Below, one piece after another: positions 46,677-56,137 of a stretch of 64,000 bases of DNA. Within the stretch, counting starts at the first letter, position 1, and the number at the start of each line of letters is the position of its first letter. The notes below the pieces were generated by a model, which was not told the origin of the DNA, made no database searches, and saw nothing but the letters and a program-made list of their open reading frames with translations. The position numbers were made by a program, and so were the translations under genes. Origin of the DNA: Amycolatopsis bullii (GTDB taxonomy: Bacteria > Actinomycetota > Actinomycetes > Mycobacteriales > Pseudonocardiaceae); assembly GCF_014654205.1 (NCBI RefSeq), contig NZ_BNAW01000007.1, positions 186,001 through 250,000 of the forward strand, in the 5' to 3' direction.

Positions 46677-49057
46677 TCGGCGACGAGCGGTTGCCCGCCG
46701 AAGACCAGCCCGTCCCCGTGCTGCCCTCGCCGGCCGAGGTGTCGGCCAACCTGGCCCGGCTCGCCGACACCGTCGCCCGCCTGCGCGGCGAGGTCGACCA
46801 CGCGCACGCCGTCGCCGACGGCCGCGGGCTGATCGAGCTGGCCAAGGGCGTGCTGATGGAACGCCTGCACTGCACGCCGTCGGACGCGGCGAAGCAGCTG
46901 GAGTCACTGGCCGAGCGCTCCGGGATGACGCCGCTGGAGTTCGCGGCGGACGTCGTCGGCGAGGCGGCCGAGGATCGCATCACCGAGGTGACGCAGGAGT
47001 TCCTGGCCCGGGCCGAAGGCGAAGAGTCCGTCGCGGTGCGGCTGCGGACGGCCGAGAGCGGGGTGCTCGCGGCGGGCGACACCCAGCGCGTGGCGGAGTC
47101 CATTCTGGAGCACGCGCTGCGGCCGCTCGGCGCGACCGCCGTCGCGGTGTGGCTGGCCGGGCCGGACGGGTCGCTGACGCTGGCCGGTTCGGCCGGGTTC
47201 TCCGCCGAGGAGGCGGCGCGCTGGTGCTACGTCCCGCCCGGCGTGGCGACGCCGGCCCGCAGCGCGCTGATCGAGCGCGACACCGTCTGGTTCCCGACCC
47301 TCTCCGGCGGCGGGCTGCCGTCGATCGGGCAGCACACGCTCTCCGGCGGCGGCCGGGTGGCCGTTCCCACCGGCACCGGCGGGCGGATCATCGGCGTCGT
47401 CGAGATGTGCTGGCCCGAGCCGCTGCCCGCGGAACCGGGCCGCCAGCGCCGTCAGCTGGAAGCACTGGCCGAGCTGTGCGCGCACACCCTGGACACCTGG
47501 GACGGCGTGGTCGCGCCGGCGCCCGGCGGCGACTTCCTCGGCGAGCTGGTCGACTTCATCGACGGCCTGCACGACCCGGCCGTGCTGCTGTCGCCGTGCG
47601 TCGACGGCGGTGACCGGCTCAGCGACTTCCGCATCCACCACGCCAACGTCCGGTTCACCGACCCTGGCGGGCGGCCGCGCAGCCGGATCGTCGGCACCCG
47701 GCTGCTGGAGTCCTACCCGCTCGCGGCCGAGGAGAGCGGCCTGCTCGACAAGATCCAGCGCGTCTACGCCACCGGTGAGCCGTTCCGGGCCGAGAGCATG
47801 GCGGTCACCACCCTGGTCGACCAGGTGCCGCTGACCGTGCTCACCGACGTCAGCCTCACCCGCTTCGCCGGGAACGTGCTGCTGATCCTGCGCATCCAGG
47901 ACGACGCGGCGAAGCTCGCGGTGCTGCTGCAGCACGCCCAGCGGCTCGGGCGGATCGGTGGCTTCGAGGAGAACGTCGTCACCGGGGCGATCACCTGGAA
48001 CACCGAGCTGTTCGCGTTGTACGGGCTGCCGCCGAACTCCGCGCCGCTGTCGCTGCACGACCTGGCCGGGCACGCGCACTCCGACGACGCGCCGGCGATC
48101 GGCCGGTTCCTGCGGGCGGTGCTGCACCACAAGCGCCCGTCGTCGACGGCGTTCCGGCTGCAGCGCTCCGACGGCGTCGCCCGGCACATCCGGGTGGTCG
48201 CCGAGCCGGTCGTCGACGGCCGTGGCGAACTGGTCGCGGTCCGCGGCGCCTACCAGGACGTTTCGTCGCAGCACTGGACCGAGGTGGCGCTGGCGGCGAC
48301 GCGGGACAGGCTCGCCGAGACCGAGCAACAGGCGATGGAGCGCAACCGGCTCGCGCTGCAGCTGCAGCACGCGATCATGCCGCCGGCCAAGGGCCCGATC
48401 GACATGCCGGGCCTGCGCGCGGCCGTTCGCTACCGCCCGGCGGAGAAGGAGCACCTGGTCGGCGGCGACTGGTACGACGCGGTCGCGTTGCCGACCGGCG
48501 AGGTCCTGCTGTGCGTCGGCGACGTCGCCGGCCACGGCATCGACGCGGCGACGGGCATGGTGAGCCTCCGCAACGCCCTGCGCGGCCTCGCCGCGACCGG
48601 CGCCGGGCCGGGCCAGCTGCTGACCTGGCTGAACCTGGTGGCCTACCACCTGACCGATCACGTGACGGCGACGGCGGTGGCGGCGGTCTACGACCCGGCA
48701 AACCGCAAGCTGCGCTGGGCCCGAGCGGGCCACCTGCCCCCGATCGTCCGCCACCGCGACGGAACGGCCACGACGTTGCCCCTGATCCGCGGCTCGCTCC
48801 TCGGCGCGGTCCGCGACGTGACGTACGAGGAGGACGAGCTCCAGCTGGCCGAGGGCGACATCCTGCTGATCTACACCGACGGGCTGATCGAGCGGCGCGA
48901 CCGCCCGGTGCAGGATTCGGTGTCCCGCCTGGTCACCCTGGTCGACGGCCACGACGGCGGCCTCGAGCACCAGCTGGACCGGCTCCTGACGTACAGCACG
49001 GCGGACACCGACGACGACACCTGCGTGGTCGGGATCGAGGTCCAGACGGACTCGTGA
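46673..49057 (+). CDS. ANTAR-GAF-PAS-PP2C (SpoIIE-type) phosphatase
   Basis: A 794-residue signalling protein. An N-terminal ANTAR-like domain (GLIELAKGVLMERLHCTPSDAAKQLESLAERSG, about residues 40-85) is followed by a GAF domain, a PAS region (VTGAITWNTELFALYGL), a short coiled coil (ETEQQAMERNRLALQLQHAIMPP) and a C-terminal PP2C/SpoIIE phosphatase with GGDWYDAVAL, GDVAGHGIDAA and YTDGLIERR metal sites. PP2C proteins of this type dephosphorylate anti-anti-sigma factors. ANTAR domains normally bind RNA to prevent termination and usually sit at the C-terminus; the N-terminal position with a phosphatase is unusual. The GTG start overlaps the kinase stop (GTGA). Confidence 0.88.
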
Positions 49058-49094
49058 GTGGAAAAGAGGGTTCTAACCCGCTTTTCCACTCACG
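49053..49094. terminator. 42-nt near-perfect palindrome at convergent gene ends
   Basis: The arms differ at one pair and a 2-nt centre; they include GTGAGTGGAAAAG and CTTTTCCACTCAC around GGGTTCTAACCC. The phosphatase stop codon lies in the left arm. It can terminate transcription in both directions, and it shares its core with the element at 59208-59253. Confidence 0.85.
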
Positions 49095-49115
49095 ACCAGC
49101 CGCGGCAGAGGCGGG

Positions 49116-50213
49116 TCAGGGGTTGATGGCCAGGACGAGGAAGCCCGCCAGCAGGACCAGGTGCACGCCGCCCTGGAGGCGGGTGGCCCGGCCGGGGACC
49201 ACCGTCAGGACGCTCACCACCACCGTCAGGGCGAGCAGGACGATCTGCGTCGAGCCCAGGCCGAGCAACAGCCGGCCCGGCAGCCACACCGACGCCAGCG
49301 CGATCGCCGGGATCGTCAGGCCGATGCTGGCGATCGCCGAGCCGTAGGCCAGGTTGAGGCTGATCTGCATCCGGTCGCGCTGGGCCGCGCGCACCGCGGC
49401 CAGGGTCTCCGGCAGCAGCACCAGCAGCGCGATCACCACGCCGACGAACGACTGCGGGAACCCGGCCGCGCGCACCCCGGCCTCGATCGCGGGCGACTCC
49501 ACCTTCGCCAGCCCGACCACCGCGACCAGGGCCACGAGCAGCAGGGCCAGGCTGCCCAGTGCCGCGCGGTTCGACGGCGGGTCGGCGTGGTCGTCCTCCT
49601 TGACCGCGCCGTCGGCCGCCACCGGGAGGAAGAAGTCGCGGTGGCGCACCGTCTGGGTGAGCACGAACGTCCCGTACAGCACGAGGGACGCCAGCGCCGC
49701 GAACGTCAGCTGAGTGGGGGAGAACGCCGGCCCCGGCGTGCTGGAGGTGAACGCCGGGAGCACCAGGCTCAGCGTGGCCAGCGTCGCGACCGTGGCCAGT
49801 GCGGCCCCGCTGCCTTCGGAGTTGAACAACGTCGAGCCGTAGCGGCGGGCCCCGACGAGCAGGGAGATGCCGACGATGCCGTTGGTGGTGATCATGACGG
49901 CGGCGAACACCGTGTCCCGCGCCAGCGAGCCGGTGTCCGGCCCGCCGGACACCATCATCGTGACGATCAGCGCGACTTCGATGACGGTGACCGCCACCGC
50001 GAGCACCAGCGAGCCGAACGGTTCCCCCACCCGGTGGGCGACGACCTCCGCGTGGTGCACCGCGGCCAGCACGGTCGCCCCGAGTGCGACGGCGACGAGG
50101 GCCACGAAGACCGGGCCCAGGTCGCGGCCCCAGGCGAGCGCCAGCACGAGCACGCCGAGCACCGGGGTGACGGAGGTCCAGGACAGCAGGAAGGATCTCA
50201 GCGCGGCGACCAT
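49116..50213 (-). CDS. Ca2+/H+ antiporter (CaCA family, ChaA-like)
   Basis: A 365-residue membrane protein with about 11 hydrophobic segments and the CaCA repeat motifs: VAVTVIEVALIV and VIALLVLLPETLAAVRAAQRDRMQ, each with a conserved acidic residue in a polar break, and LAYGSAIASIGLTIPAIA. It exports Ca2+ or Na+ in exchange for protons. The ATG at 50213 is preferred (AAGGTGGAGG upstream); the frame is open to 50279 but the extra residues are not family-like. It is convergent with the signalling operon. Confidence 0.85.
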   Translation of the reverse strand: MVAALRSFLLSWTSVTPVLGVLVLALAWGRDLGPVFVALVAVALGATVLAAVHHAEVVAHRVGEPFGSLVLAVAVTVIEVALIVTMMVSGGPDTGSLARDTVFAAVMITTNGIVGISLLVGARRYGSTLFNSEGSGAALATVATLATLSLVLPAFTSSTPGPAFSPTQLTFAALASLVLYGTFVLTQTVRHRDFFLPVAADGAVKEDDHADPPSNRAALGSLALLLVALVAVVGLAKVESPAIEAGVRAAGFPQSFVGVVIALLVLLPETLAAVRAAQRDRMQISLNLAYGSAIASIGLTIPAIALASVWLPGRLLLGLGSTQIVLLALTVVVSVLTVVPGRATRLQGGVHLVLLAGFLVLAINP

Positions 50214-50265
50214 GCCCTCCACCTTGACACACGACCACGGGTTCCGCTGCCCCGCAAGGCACTTC

Positions 50266-51180
50266 TCACATCGTCCCATGTGGACGGTGCGGGTCCGTCG
50301 GCACCAGCCGCGGCGCCGCGGCGACGACGTGACGGCGGAAGGTTTCGCTCAGCGGCGGCAGGTTCCGGCCCGCCGCCCAGGCGAGCCCGATGTCGCGCGC
50401 AGCGTCCACATCGGTCAGTTCGAGGTGTGGTGCCGGAAATTCCGCGCTGTGCGGCAGCGGCACCACGGACACGCCGAGCCCGGCGGTGACGAGACCGCGC
50501 AGCGTCTCCACCTCGTCGCCCTCGAACCCGACACGCGGCGCGAACCCGGCCTCGGCGCACAGCCGCTCGGTCGTCTCGCGCAGCGCGTACCCCGGGCGCA
50601 GGAGGATGAACGTCTCGTCCGCGACGTCGGCGAGGCGCACCCGCCGCCGCCCGGCGAGCCGGTGGCGCGGGGGCACCGCGAGCCGCAGCGGCTCGACGAG
50701 CAGGCGGGACCAGTGCAGCTGTGGGTGCCCGCGGTCGCCGCTGGTGATGACCAGGTCCGCGGTGCCGTCGAGGAGCTCGGCCTCGAGCCCGGCCTCGCCG
50801 TGCTGCCGCAGCTCGAAGCGGGCGCTCGGGTGGTCACGCAGGAAGCCGCTCAGCACGGCGGGCACCAGCCAGGTGCCGAACGTGTGCAGGAAGGCCAGCG
50901 GGACGACGCCGGTGTCCGGCGCGACGATCTCGCCGACTTCGCGCAGGCCCTGGTCGAGCTGGTCGAGCACGAGGTCGACGTGCCGCTTGAAGGCGTGCCC
51001 GGCCGGCGTCAGCCGCAGCACCCGCCCGGACCGGCGGAACAGCTCGGCGCCGGCGTCGTGCTCCAGGCGGCGGAGGGCCCGGGACAGCGCCGGCTGGGTG
51101 AGGTGGGCCCGCGCGGCGGTCTCGGTGACGGTGGCGCCGGCCGCGACCGCGCGGAAGAGCCGCAGCGTCTGGACGTCCAT
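50266..51180 (-). CDS. LysR family regulator of pyruvate oxidase
   Basis: A 304-residue LysR regulator. The helix-turn-helix is MDVQTLRLFRAVAAGATVTETAARAHLTQPALSRALRRLEHDAG; the effector domain continues with ELRQHGEAGLEAELLDG and GVSVVPLPHS. The ATG at 51180 is the family-like start. It is divergent from the pyruvate oxidase gene 70 nt away, with an inverted repeat between, so it very probably controls it. Confidence 0.9.
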   Translation of the reverse strand: MDVQTLRLFRAVAAGATVTETAARAHLTQPALSRALRRLEHDAGAELFRRSGRVLRLTPAGHAFKRHVDLVLDQLDQGLREVGEIVAPDTGVVPLAFLHTFGTWLVPAVLSGFLRDHPSARFELRQHGEAGLEAELLDGTADLVITSGDRGHPQLHWSRLLVEPLRLAVPPRHRLAGRRRVRLADVADETFILLRPGYALRETTERLCAEAGFAPRVGFEGDEVETLRGLVTAGLGVSVVPLPHSAEFPAPHLELTDVDAARDIGLAWAAGRNLPPLSETFRRHVVAAAPRLVPTDPHRPHGTM

Positions 51181-51224
51181 GCGTCCAGTGTATGGATTTT
51201 CAGCCAATCAGGCATTGGACGCAT
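51179..51224. promoter_or_regulatory. LysR-type inverted repeats before poxB
   Basis: ATGCGTCCA (51179-51187) and TGGACGCAT (51216-51224) are perfect inverted repeats flanking the divergent promoter. A perfect shorter palindrome, CCAATCAGGCATTGG, lies at 51204-51218. Such nested dyads between a LysR gene and its target are typical activation and recognition sites. Confidence 0.65.
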
Positions 51225-51250
51225 CGATCATCGGAGGCCACCCTGGAGGT

Positions 51251-52984
51251 ATGGCTACCGTGGCAGAACAACTGGTCAGGACCCTGCGCGACGCCGGGGT
51301 CGAGCGCATCTACGGCATCGTGGGGGACAGCCTGAACCCGATCGTCGACGCGGTCCGCCGCACCGACGGCATCGAGTGGGTCCACGTCCGCCACGAGGAG
51401 ACCGCCGCCTTCGCCGCGGCGGCCGAAGCGCAGGTCACCGGCAAGCTCGCGGTCTGCGCGGGTAGCTGCGGGCCGGGCAACCTGCACCTGATCAACGGCC
51501 TGTTCGACGCCCATCGCTCGGGCGCGCCGGTGCTGGCGATCGCGTCGCACATCCCGTCGAACCAGATCGGCACCGGGTTCTTCCAGGAGACCCACCCGGA
51601 CCGGCTCTTCGCCGAGTGCAGCCACTTCAGCGAGGTCGTGGCGGACCCGGCGCAGCTGCCGCGCCTGCTGCGGATCGCCACGCAGGCCGCCGTCGGCAAG
51701 GGCGGCGTCGCAGTGCTGACCATCCCGGGCGACCTAGCCGACCGCAAGGCCACCGGCCCGCTCACCGAGCGGCTCCCGCTGGTGACGCCGTCGCCCGCGG
51801 TGCCTTCCGCGGAGACCGTCCAGGAGCTGGCCGATCTGCTGAACTCCGGCGAGAAGGTGATGCTCTTCGCGGGCGCCGGGGTCCGCGGGGCGCACGACGA
51901 GGTCATGGCGCTGGCGGAGAAGCTCGCCGCGCCGGTCGGGCACTCGCTCGGCGGCAAGGAGTGGATCCAGTACGACAACCCGTTCGACGTCGGCATGAGC
52001 GGCCTGCTCGGCTACGGCGCCTGCTACGACGCGATGCACGAGGCCGACCGGATCGTGCTGCTGGGCACGGACTTCCCGTACGACAACTTCCTCCCGCAGG
52101 CGCACACGATCCAGCTCGACCACGACGCCTCGCGCCTGGGCCGCCGCACGCCGCTGGACCTGGCGGTGCACGGCGACGTGCGCGAGACGCTGCGCGCGCT
52201 GCTCCCGCTCCTGCGGCCGCGCACCGACCGGGCGTTCCTCGACCGGATGCTGCGCGAGCACGTGCGGAAGCTGGAGAAGGTCGTCGGTGCGTACACGACG
52301 AAGATCGAGCACCGCCGTCCGATCCACCCGGAGTACGTCGCTTCGGTGCTCGACGAGGTCGCGGCCGACGACGCGGTGTTCACCGTCGACACCGGCATGG
52401 GCAACGTCTGGGCCGCGCGCTACCTGACGCCGAACGGCCGCCGCCGCGTGCTGGGTTCGTTCCGGCACGGCAGCATGGCGAACGCGCTGCCGCACGCGAT
52501 CGGCGCCCAGCTGGCCCAGCCGGGCCGCCAGGTCGTGTCGCTGTCGGGCGACGGCGGGCTCGCGATGCTGATGGGCGACCTGCTGACGCTGCCGGCGTAC
52601 GACGTCCCGGTGAAGGTCGTGGTGTTCAACAACGCCACGCTCGGCATGGTGAAGCTGGAGATGCTGGTCGACGGCCTCCCGGACTTCGGCACCGACCACG
52701 CCCCGGTGAACTTCGCGGCGATCGCCGCGGCCTGCGGCGTGTTCTCCGAGCGCGTCGAGGACCCGGCCGACGTCCGCGGCGCGCTGGAGAAGGCGTTCGT
52801 CCACCCCGGCCCGGCGGTGGTCGAGGTGGTGACCGACCCGAACGCGCTGTCGATCCCGCCGCGGATCACCGGGGAGATGGTGCGCGGGTTCGCGCTGGGG
52901 GCGACGAAGACGGTGCTCAACGGCGGTGTCGGCAAGATGGTCGACCTCGCCCGCGCCAACCTCCGCAACACCCCGCGGCCGTAG
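51251..52984 (+). CDS. poxB: Pyruvate dehydrogenase (quinone) / pyruvate oxidase
   Basis: A 577-residue ThDP- and FAD-dependent enzyme of the PoxB type, which converts pyruvate to acetate and CO2 and passes electrons to quinone. The N-terminal block is AEQLVRTLRDAGVERIYGIVGDSLNPIVDA, the activating Glu is in WVHVRHEETAAFAAAAEA, and the ThDP-binding GDGGLAMLMGDLLTL to VVFNNATLGMVKLE is near residues 430-465. The ATG at 51251 has GGAGG only 1 nt away, so a GTG at 51260 is possible; the N-terminus matches either. It is regulated by the divergent LysR gene. Confidence 0.93.
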   Translation: MATVAEQLVRTLRDAGVERIYGIVGDSLNPIVDAVRRTDGIEWVHVRHEETAAFAAAAEAQVTGKLAVCAGSCGPGNLHLINGLFDAHRSGAPVLAIASHIPSNQIGTGFFQETHPDRLFAECSHFSEVVADPAQLPRLLRIATQAAVGKGGVAVLTIPGDLADRKATGPLTERLPLVTPSPAVPSAETVQELADLLNSGEKVMLFAGAGVRGAHDEVMALAEKLAAPVGHSLGGKEWIQYDNPFDVGMSGLLGYGACYDAMHEADRIVLLGTDFPYDNFLPQAHTIQLDHDASRLGRRTPLDLAVHGDVRETLRALLPLLRPRTDRAFLDRMLREHVRKLEKVVGAYTTKIEHRRPIHPEYVASVLDEVAADDAVFTVDTGMGNVWAARYLTPNGRRRVLGSFRHGSMANALPHAIGAQLAQPGRQVVSLSGDGGLAMLMGDLLTLPAYDVPVKVVVFNNATLGMVKLEMLVDGLPDFGTDHAPVNFAAIAAACGVFSERVEDPADVRGALEKAFVHPGPAVVEVVTDPNALSIPPRITGEMVRGFALGATKTVLNGGVGKMVDLARANLRNTPRP

Positions 52985-52996
52985 CCTCCCGGCGCG

Positions 52997-53027
52997 CCGG
53001 GTCCGGTCCACTGTGGACCGAACCCGG
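52997..53027 (+). terminator. Terminator hairpin after poxB
   Basis: CCGGGT plus CGGTCCAC (52997-53011) pairs with GTGGACCG and ACCCGG (53013-53027) with one mismatch and a 1-nt centre. It begins 13 nt after the poxB stop. The inner CCACTGTGG motif recurs elsewhere in the window. Confidence 0.7.
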
Positions 53028-53091
53028 GGTGCCGGCCGACCTCGGCTACGCACGGTGGTGATCGACCACTCGTTCGGCTGCTGGGGGCGCG

Positions 53092-54219
53092 GTGGGGTTG
53101 CCTCTTACCGTCGAGGGAGTGCTCGCCGTCGGCGTCGTGGGAGGTGTGACCGGCGTGCTCGTGGCCCTCCAGCGAACCGGCGAAGACCGCCCGCTCCCGC
53201 CGGCGGCGGCGCACCTGGTGGCGTTGCTGCGATCGTGGGGCCCGGGCCCGGAACACCTGACGGGGCTGGCGCTGGCGGGCATCACGCTGCCCGGGCGGCT
53301 CGGCCCCCGGGTCGTGGACGCGCTCGTGTTCACCCGGTGCGGAGTGGTGGTCATCGCGGCGCACGAACCCGGCCCGGCGGAGTGGCCGGGCCCGGGCGAC
53401 CGCACGGGAGCGGCGGTGGCGGCGGCCAGGGGAGCTTTGGCCGGCCACGAAGGCGGGCGGCACGTGACGGGCCTGGTCGCGGTGGTTCCCCCGGCGGAAG
53501 CAGCCGGGAAGGGGAGCGCGCAGGAGTTGCGGTTGGGCGAGTGGGCGGCAGTCGGGCGCGAGGCTGCCTCCGAGCCGCTGCCGCGGACGAATGGCCCAGG
53601 TGGCAAGGGCACGCCGGAGGCGCCTGGCCCCGGGGTGGCGGCGGAAGGTCGAGCCGGATCCACCTCCGCGCCGGTCTCGCGAGGGAATGGGGCAGGCGGC
53701 GAGCGGCCGCCCGGTCCCGAGATGGCGTCGGAAGACCAACCCGGCCCCGCCCCGGCGCAGCAGCCTGCTCTGCGGTGGCCCGATCCGCACCCCGTGCCCG
53801 GCGTCGCCGTCGTCCTCGCCGATCCCCGTGGGCTGCGGCGGATCATCGCCCAGCACAACCGGTGGCGGACCGTCTGGTCGGCCGATGACGTCCTCGATGC
53901 CTGCTACGCCCTCTCCCTCGCGCACCTCGCCCCGCCGCGGGGCGCGCTCATCGCCGACGGGTTCCCGGCGCGGCTTCCCGTGCTCGACCGGCTGCCCGAA
54001 CTGCCCGCCGTGATCGCCGTGCCCCCGCCGGAACCGCCGCCGCCGGCGGCCGCCGAAGACGATCCCGTCGCGTGGACTCCGTCGGCGCGGGCGGTCGTCT
54101 TCCCGCGGCAGCGGCCGATCCGGCAGATCCCGTGGGGCCTGCTCTTCGTGCTCGTCGTGCTGGTCACCATCGGCGTCGTCGCGGCCGTCTTCGTCGGGCA
54201 GGTCTTTCACGGCTCTTGA
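53092..54219 (+). CDS. Unknown membrane-anchored protein with two terminal helices
   Basis: A 375-residue protein that I do not recognise. An N-terminal hydrophobic segment (VEGVLAVGVVGGVTGVLVAL) and a C-terminal one (WGLLFVLVVLVTIGVVAAVFVGQVF) flank a soluble region. The first part (LPGRLGPRVVDALVFTRCGVVVIAAHEP) is reminiscent of NERD-type nuclease-related domains but is not convincing. A long Gly/Pro-rich disordered stretch (about 155-225) divides it from a second conserved-looking part (VAVVLADPRGLRRIIAQHNRWRTVWSADDVLDACYAL). The start is a GTG at 53092. Confidence 0.55.
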   Translation: MGLPLTVEGVLAVGVVGGVTGVLVALQRTGEDRPLPPAAAHLVALLRSWGPGPEHLTGLALAGITLPGRLGPRVVDALVFTRCGVVVIAAHEPGPAEWPGPGDRTGAAVAAARGALAGHEGGRHVTGLVAVVPPAEAAGKGSAQELRLGEWAAVGREAASEPLPRTNGPGGKGTPEAPGPGVAAEGRAGSTSAPVSRGNGAGGERPPGPEMASEDQPGPAPAQQPALRWPDPHPVPGVAVVLADPRGLRRIIAQHNRWRTVWSADDVLDACYALSLAHLAPPRGALIADGFPARLPVLDRLPELPAVIAVPPPEPPPPAAAEDDPVAWTPSARAVVFPRQRPIRQIPWGLLFVLVVLVTIGVVAAVFVGQVFHGS

Positions 54220-54308
54220 CCCGATCGGATCGCGTCAACTAGGCCATCTGCACCGTTTCCCGCACGCACCGGCTGGGCACCTCCCGGTAGACGTGAAAGG
54301 GGTTCACG

Positions 54309-54977
54309 ATGCCGCGCACCCGAGCGCTTGTCCTGCTCGCCGTCCTCGCCGGTTCCTCCCTCACCGGGTGCAAGCTCGCCGACGAGCTGGCGTCCGGGGC
54401 CGGGCCGGTGACGCAGGGACCCGAAACGGCCGCCGCGCCGCGGATCGCGCCCGCCGATGCGCGGAACGAGCTCGCGGCCCTTCAGGTCGCCGTGCGCGGC
54501 ACTATGGACGGCTACAGCCGGGACGAGTTCCCGCACTGGGACAAGGTCGACGCGAACTGCGACGTCCGCGAAGAGGTGCTCAAGCGCGACGGCAAGGACG
54601 TCCAGACCGACTCGCGCTGCGCCCCGAAATCCGGCACCTGGGTCAGTCCCTACGACGGCGAGACCTGGCACAAGCCGTCCGATGTGGACATCGACCACAT
54701 GGTCCCGCTCGGGCAGGCCTGGATCAGCGGCGCGAAGAGCTGGACGCGGGAACGGCGCGAGCAGTTCGCGAACGACCTCGTGCGCCCGCAGCTGAAAGCC
54801 GTCACCGACAACCTCAACGAACAGAAGAGCGACAAGGGCCCGGACGAGTGGAAGCCGCCGCTCGTGTCGTACTGGTGCGCCTACGCCACCGACTGGATCG
54901 TCGTGAAGCACGACTACGGCCTGACGATCACCGTCCCCGAACGGGCCGCACTGGAGTCGATGTTGCAGCACTGCTAG
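54309..54977 (+). CDS. Secreted HNH (DUF1524-like) nuclease lipoprotein
   Basis: A 222-residue lipoprotein: MPRTRALVLLAVLAGSS then the lipobox LTGC. The mature part holds an HNH-type nuclease of the DUF1524/GmrSD C-terminal kind, with DIDHMVPLGQAW, NDLVRPQL, the NLNEQKSDKGPDEW block and a Trp/Tyr-rich end. Four cysteines suggest disulphides outside the cell. Secreted nucleases of this type are widespread in actinomycetes and probably scavenge nucleic acids. AAAGGGG lies 6 nt before the ATG. The gene ends tail-to-tail with the fructosamine kinase, overlapping by 4 nt. Confidence 0.87.
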   Translation: MPRTRALVLLAVLAGSSLTGCKLADELASGAGPVTQGPETAAAPRIAPADARNELAALQVAVRGTMDGYSRDEFPHWDKVDANCDVREEVLKRDGKDVQTDSRCAPKSGTWVSPYDGETWHKPSDVDIDHMVPLGQAWISGAKSWTRERREQFANDLVRPQLKAVTDNLNEQKSDKGPDEWKPPLVSYWCAYATDWIVVKHDYGLTITVPERAALESMLQHC

Positions 54978-55726
54978 AACGAGCGGGCCGCCGCCACCGC
55001 CTGCCCGACGTAGGACTGTCCGAACAGGACGGTGTGCACCAGCAGCGGGAACAGCTGGTGCAGCCCGATCCGGTCGCGCCAGCCGTCGGCCAGTGGCGCC
55101 GACTCGTCGTAGGCGGCGATGACGCGATCGAGGTGGGGGCAGCCGAAGAGGTGCAGCATCGCCAGGTCCGTCTCGCGGTGCCCGCCGTGGGCCGCCGGGT
55201 CGATCAGCCACGCCTCGCGCCCGTCCCACAGGACGTTGCCGTTCCAGAGGTCGCCGTGCAGCCGCGCGGGCGGCTCGGCCGACGCCGGGATCCGCGCGCA
55301 GGCCCGTTCGAACAACGTCGCTTCGGCCGGGCCGAACGTCCCCGCGTCCACCGCCAGCCGCACGTAGGGCAGCACGCGATCGGCGGCGTACCAGGACGCC
55401 CAGTCGTCCGCCGGGACGTTGGCCATCGGCGCCCGGCCGATCCACGCGTCCGCGGGGCCGCCTGGGGGAGTGGCGCCGAACGCCGGAGCCCCGGCGGCGT
55501 GCAAGCCGGCCAGCCCGCGGCCGAAGCGTTCCGCCGCCGCGGCCGAGGGACGGCCGGCCGGGACGCGGTCGATCACGAGCTGGTCCTGGTCGAAACTCCG
55601 CACGGTGGGCACCGGGACCGTGCCCGCGGCCGCGAGCCAGCGCAGGCCCGCCACCTCGGCCACCGTCGCGCCGGGTGCGTGGCCCCGCTTGACCACCACC
55701 TCGCGGCCGTCTTCGGACTCGCTCAT
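54974..55726 (-). CDS. Fructosamine kinase family protein
   Basis: A 250-residue kinase of the fructosamine/ketosamine-3-kinase family, which phosphorylates sugar adducts on proteins or amino acids so that they fall off. It has the APH-type fold, with the catalytic loop HGDLWNGNVLW and IDPAAHGGHRETDLAMLHLFG, plus VIDRVPAGRP in the N-lobe. The ATG at 55726 is preferred; an ATG at 55735 would add three residues. It is divergent from the MmcQ/YjbR gene with 54 nt between. Confidence 0.88.
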   Translation of the reverse strand: MSESEDGREVVVKRGHAPGATVAEVAGLRWLAAAGTVPVPTVRSFDQDQLVIDRVPAGRPSAAAAERFGRGLAGLHAAGAPAFGATPPGGPADAWIGRAPMANVPADDWASWYAADRVLPYVRLAVDAGTFGPAEATLFERACARIPASAEPPARLHGDLWNGNVLWDGREAWLIDPAAHGGHRETDLAMLHLFGCPHLDRVIAAYDESAPLADGWRDRIGLHQLFPLLVHTVLFGQSYVGQAVAAARSF

Positions 55727-55780
55727 GGGCCGCACGCTACCGGGGCGCTACGGTGGTGGCCGGAGACAGGGGGAACAACG

Positions 55781-56137
55781 GTGACGGTGCAGGTCCGGGA
55801 ACTCGAACAGCTGCTCGGAACGCTGGCGGAGGTCCAGCGTTCGGAGGCGCGCGACTACTCGTCGTTCAGCGTGCGCGGCAAGCGGTTCGGGTACTTCTGG
55901 CCGCGGACCCGGACCGTCGGGCTGAAGCAGACCGTCTCCGAACAGCTGGCGCTGGTGTCCGAACGCCCGGACGTGTTCGAGGTGCAGTTCACCGCGGGCG
56001 GCTTCGGCTGGGTCGTCGTCTACTTGGACGGCATCGACGCCGATGAGCTTGCCGAGCTCCTCTACGAAGCCTGGCGGCTCTCCGCTCCGGAGGACCTGGT
56101 GGCGGAGGTGCCCTTCACCAGGATCGCCCGCGCGTAG
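55781..56137 (+). CDS. MmcQ/YjbR family protein
   Basis: A 118-residue member of the MmcQ/YjbR (CyaY-like fold) family, often annotated as DNA-binding. Family features are the aromatic block RGKRFGYFWPRTRTVGLKQTVSEQLALVSERPDVFEVQFTAGGFGWVVVYLDG and a final LYEAWRLSAPEDLV. The GTG at 55781 has AGGGGG upstream. The last 76 nt overlap the convergent GNAT gene. Confidence 0.82.
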   Translation: MTVQVRELEQLLGTLAEVQRSEARDYSSFSVRGKRFGYFWPRTRTVGLKQTVSEQLALVSERPDVFEVQFTAGGFGWVVVYLDGIDADELAELLYEAWRLSAPEDLVAEVPFTRIARA

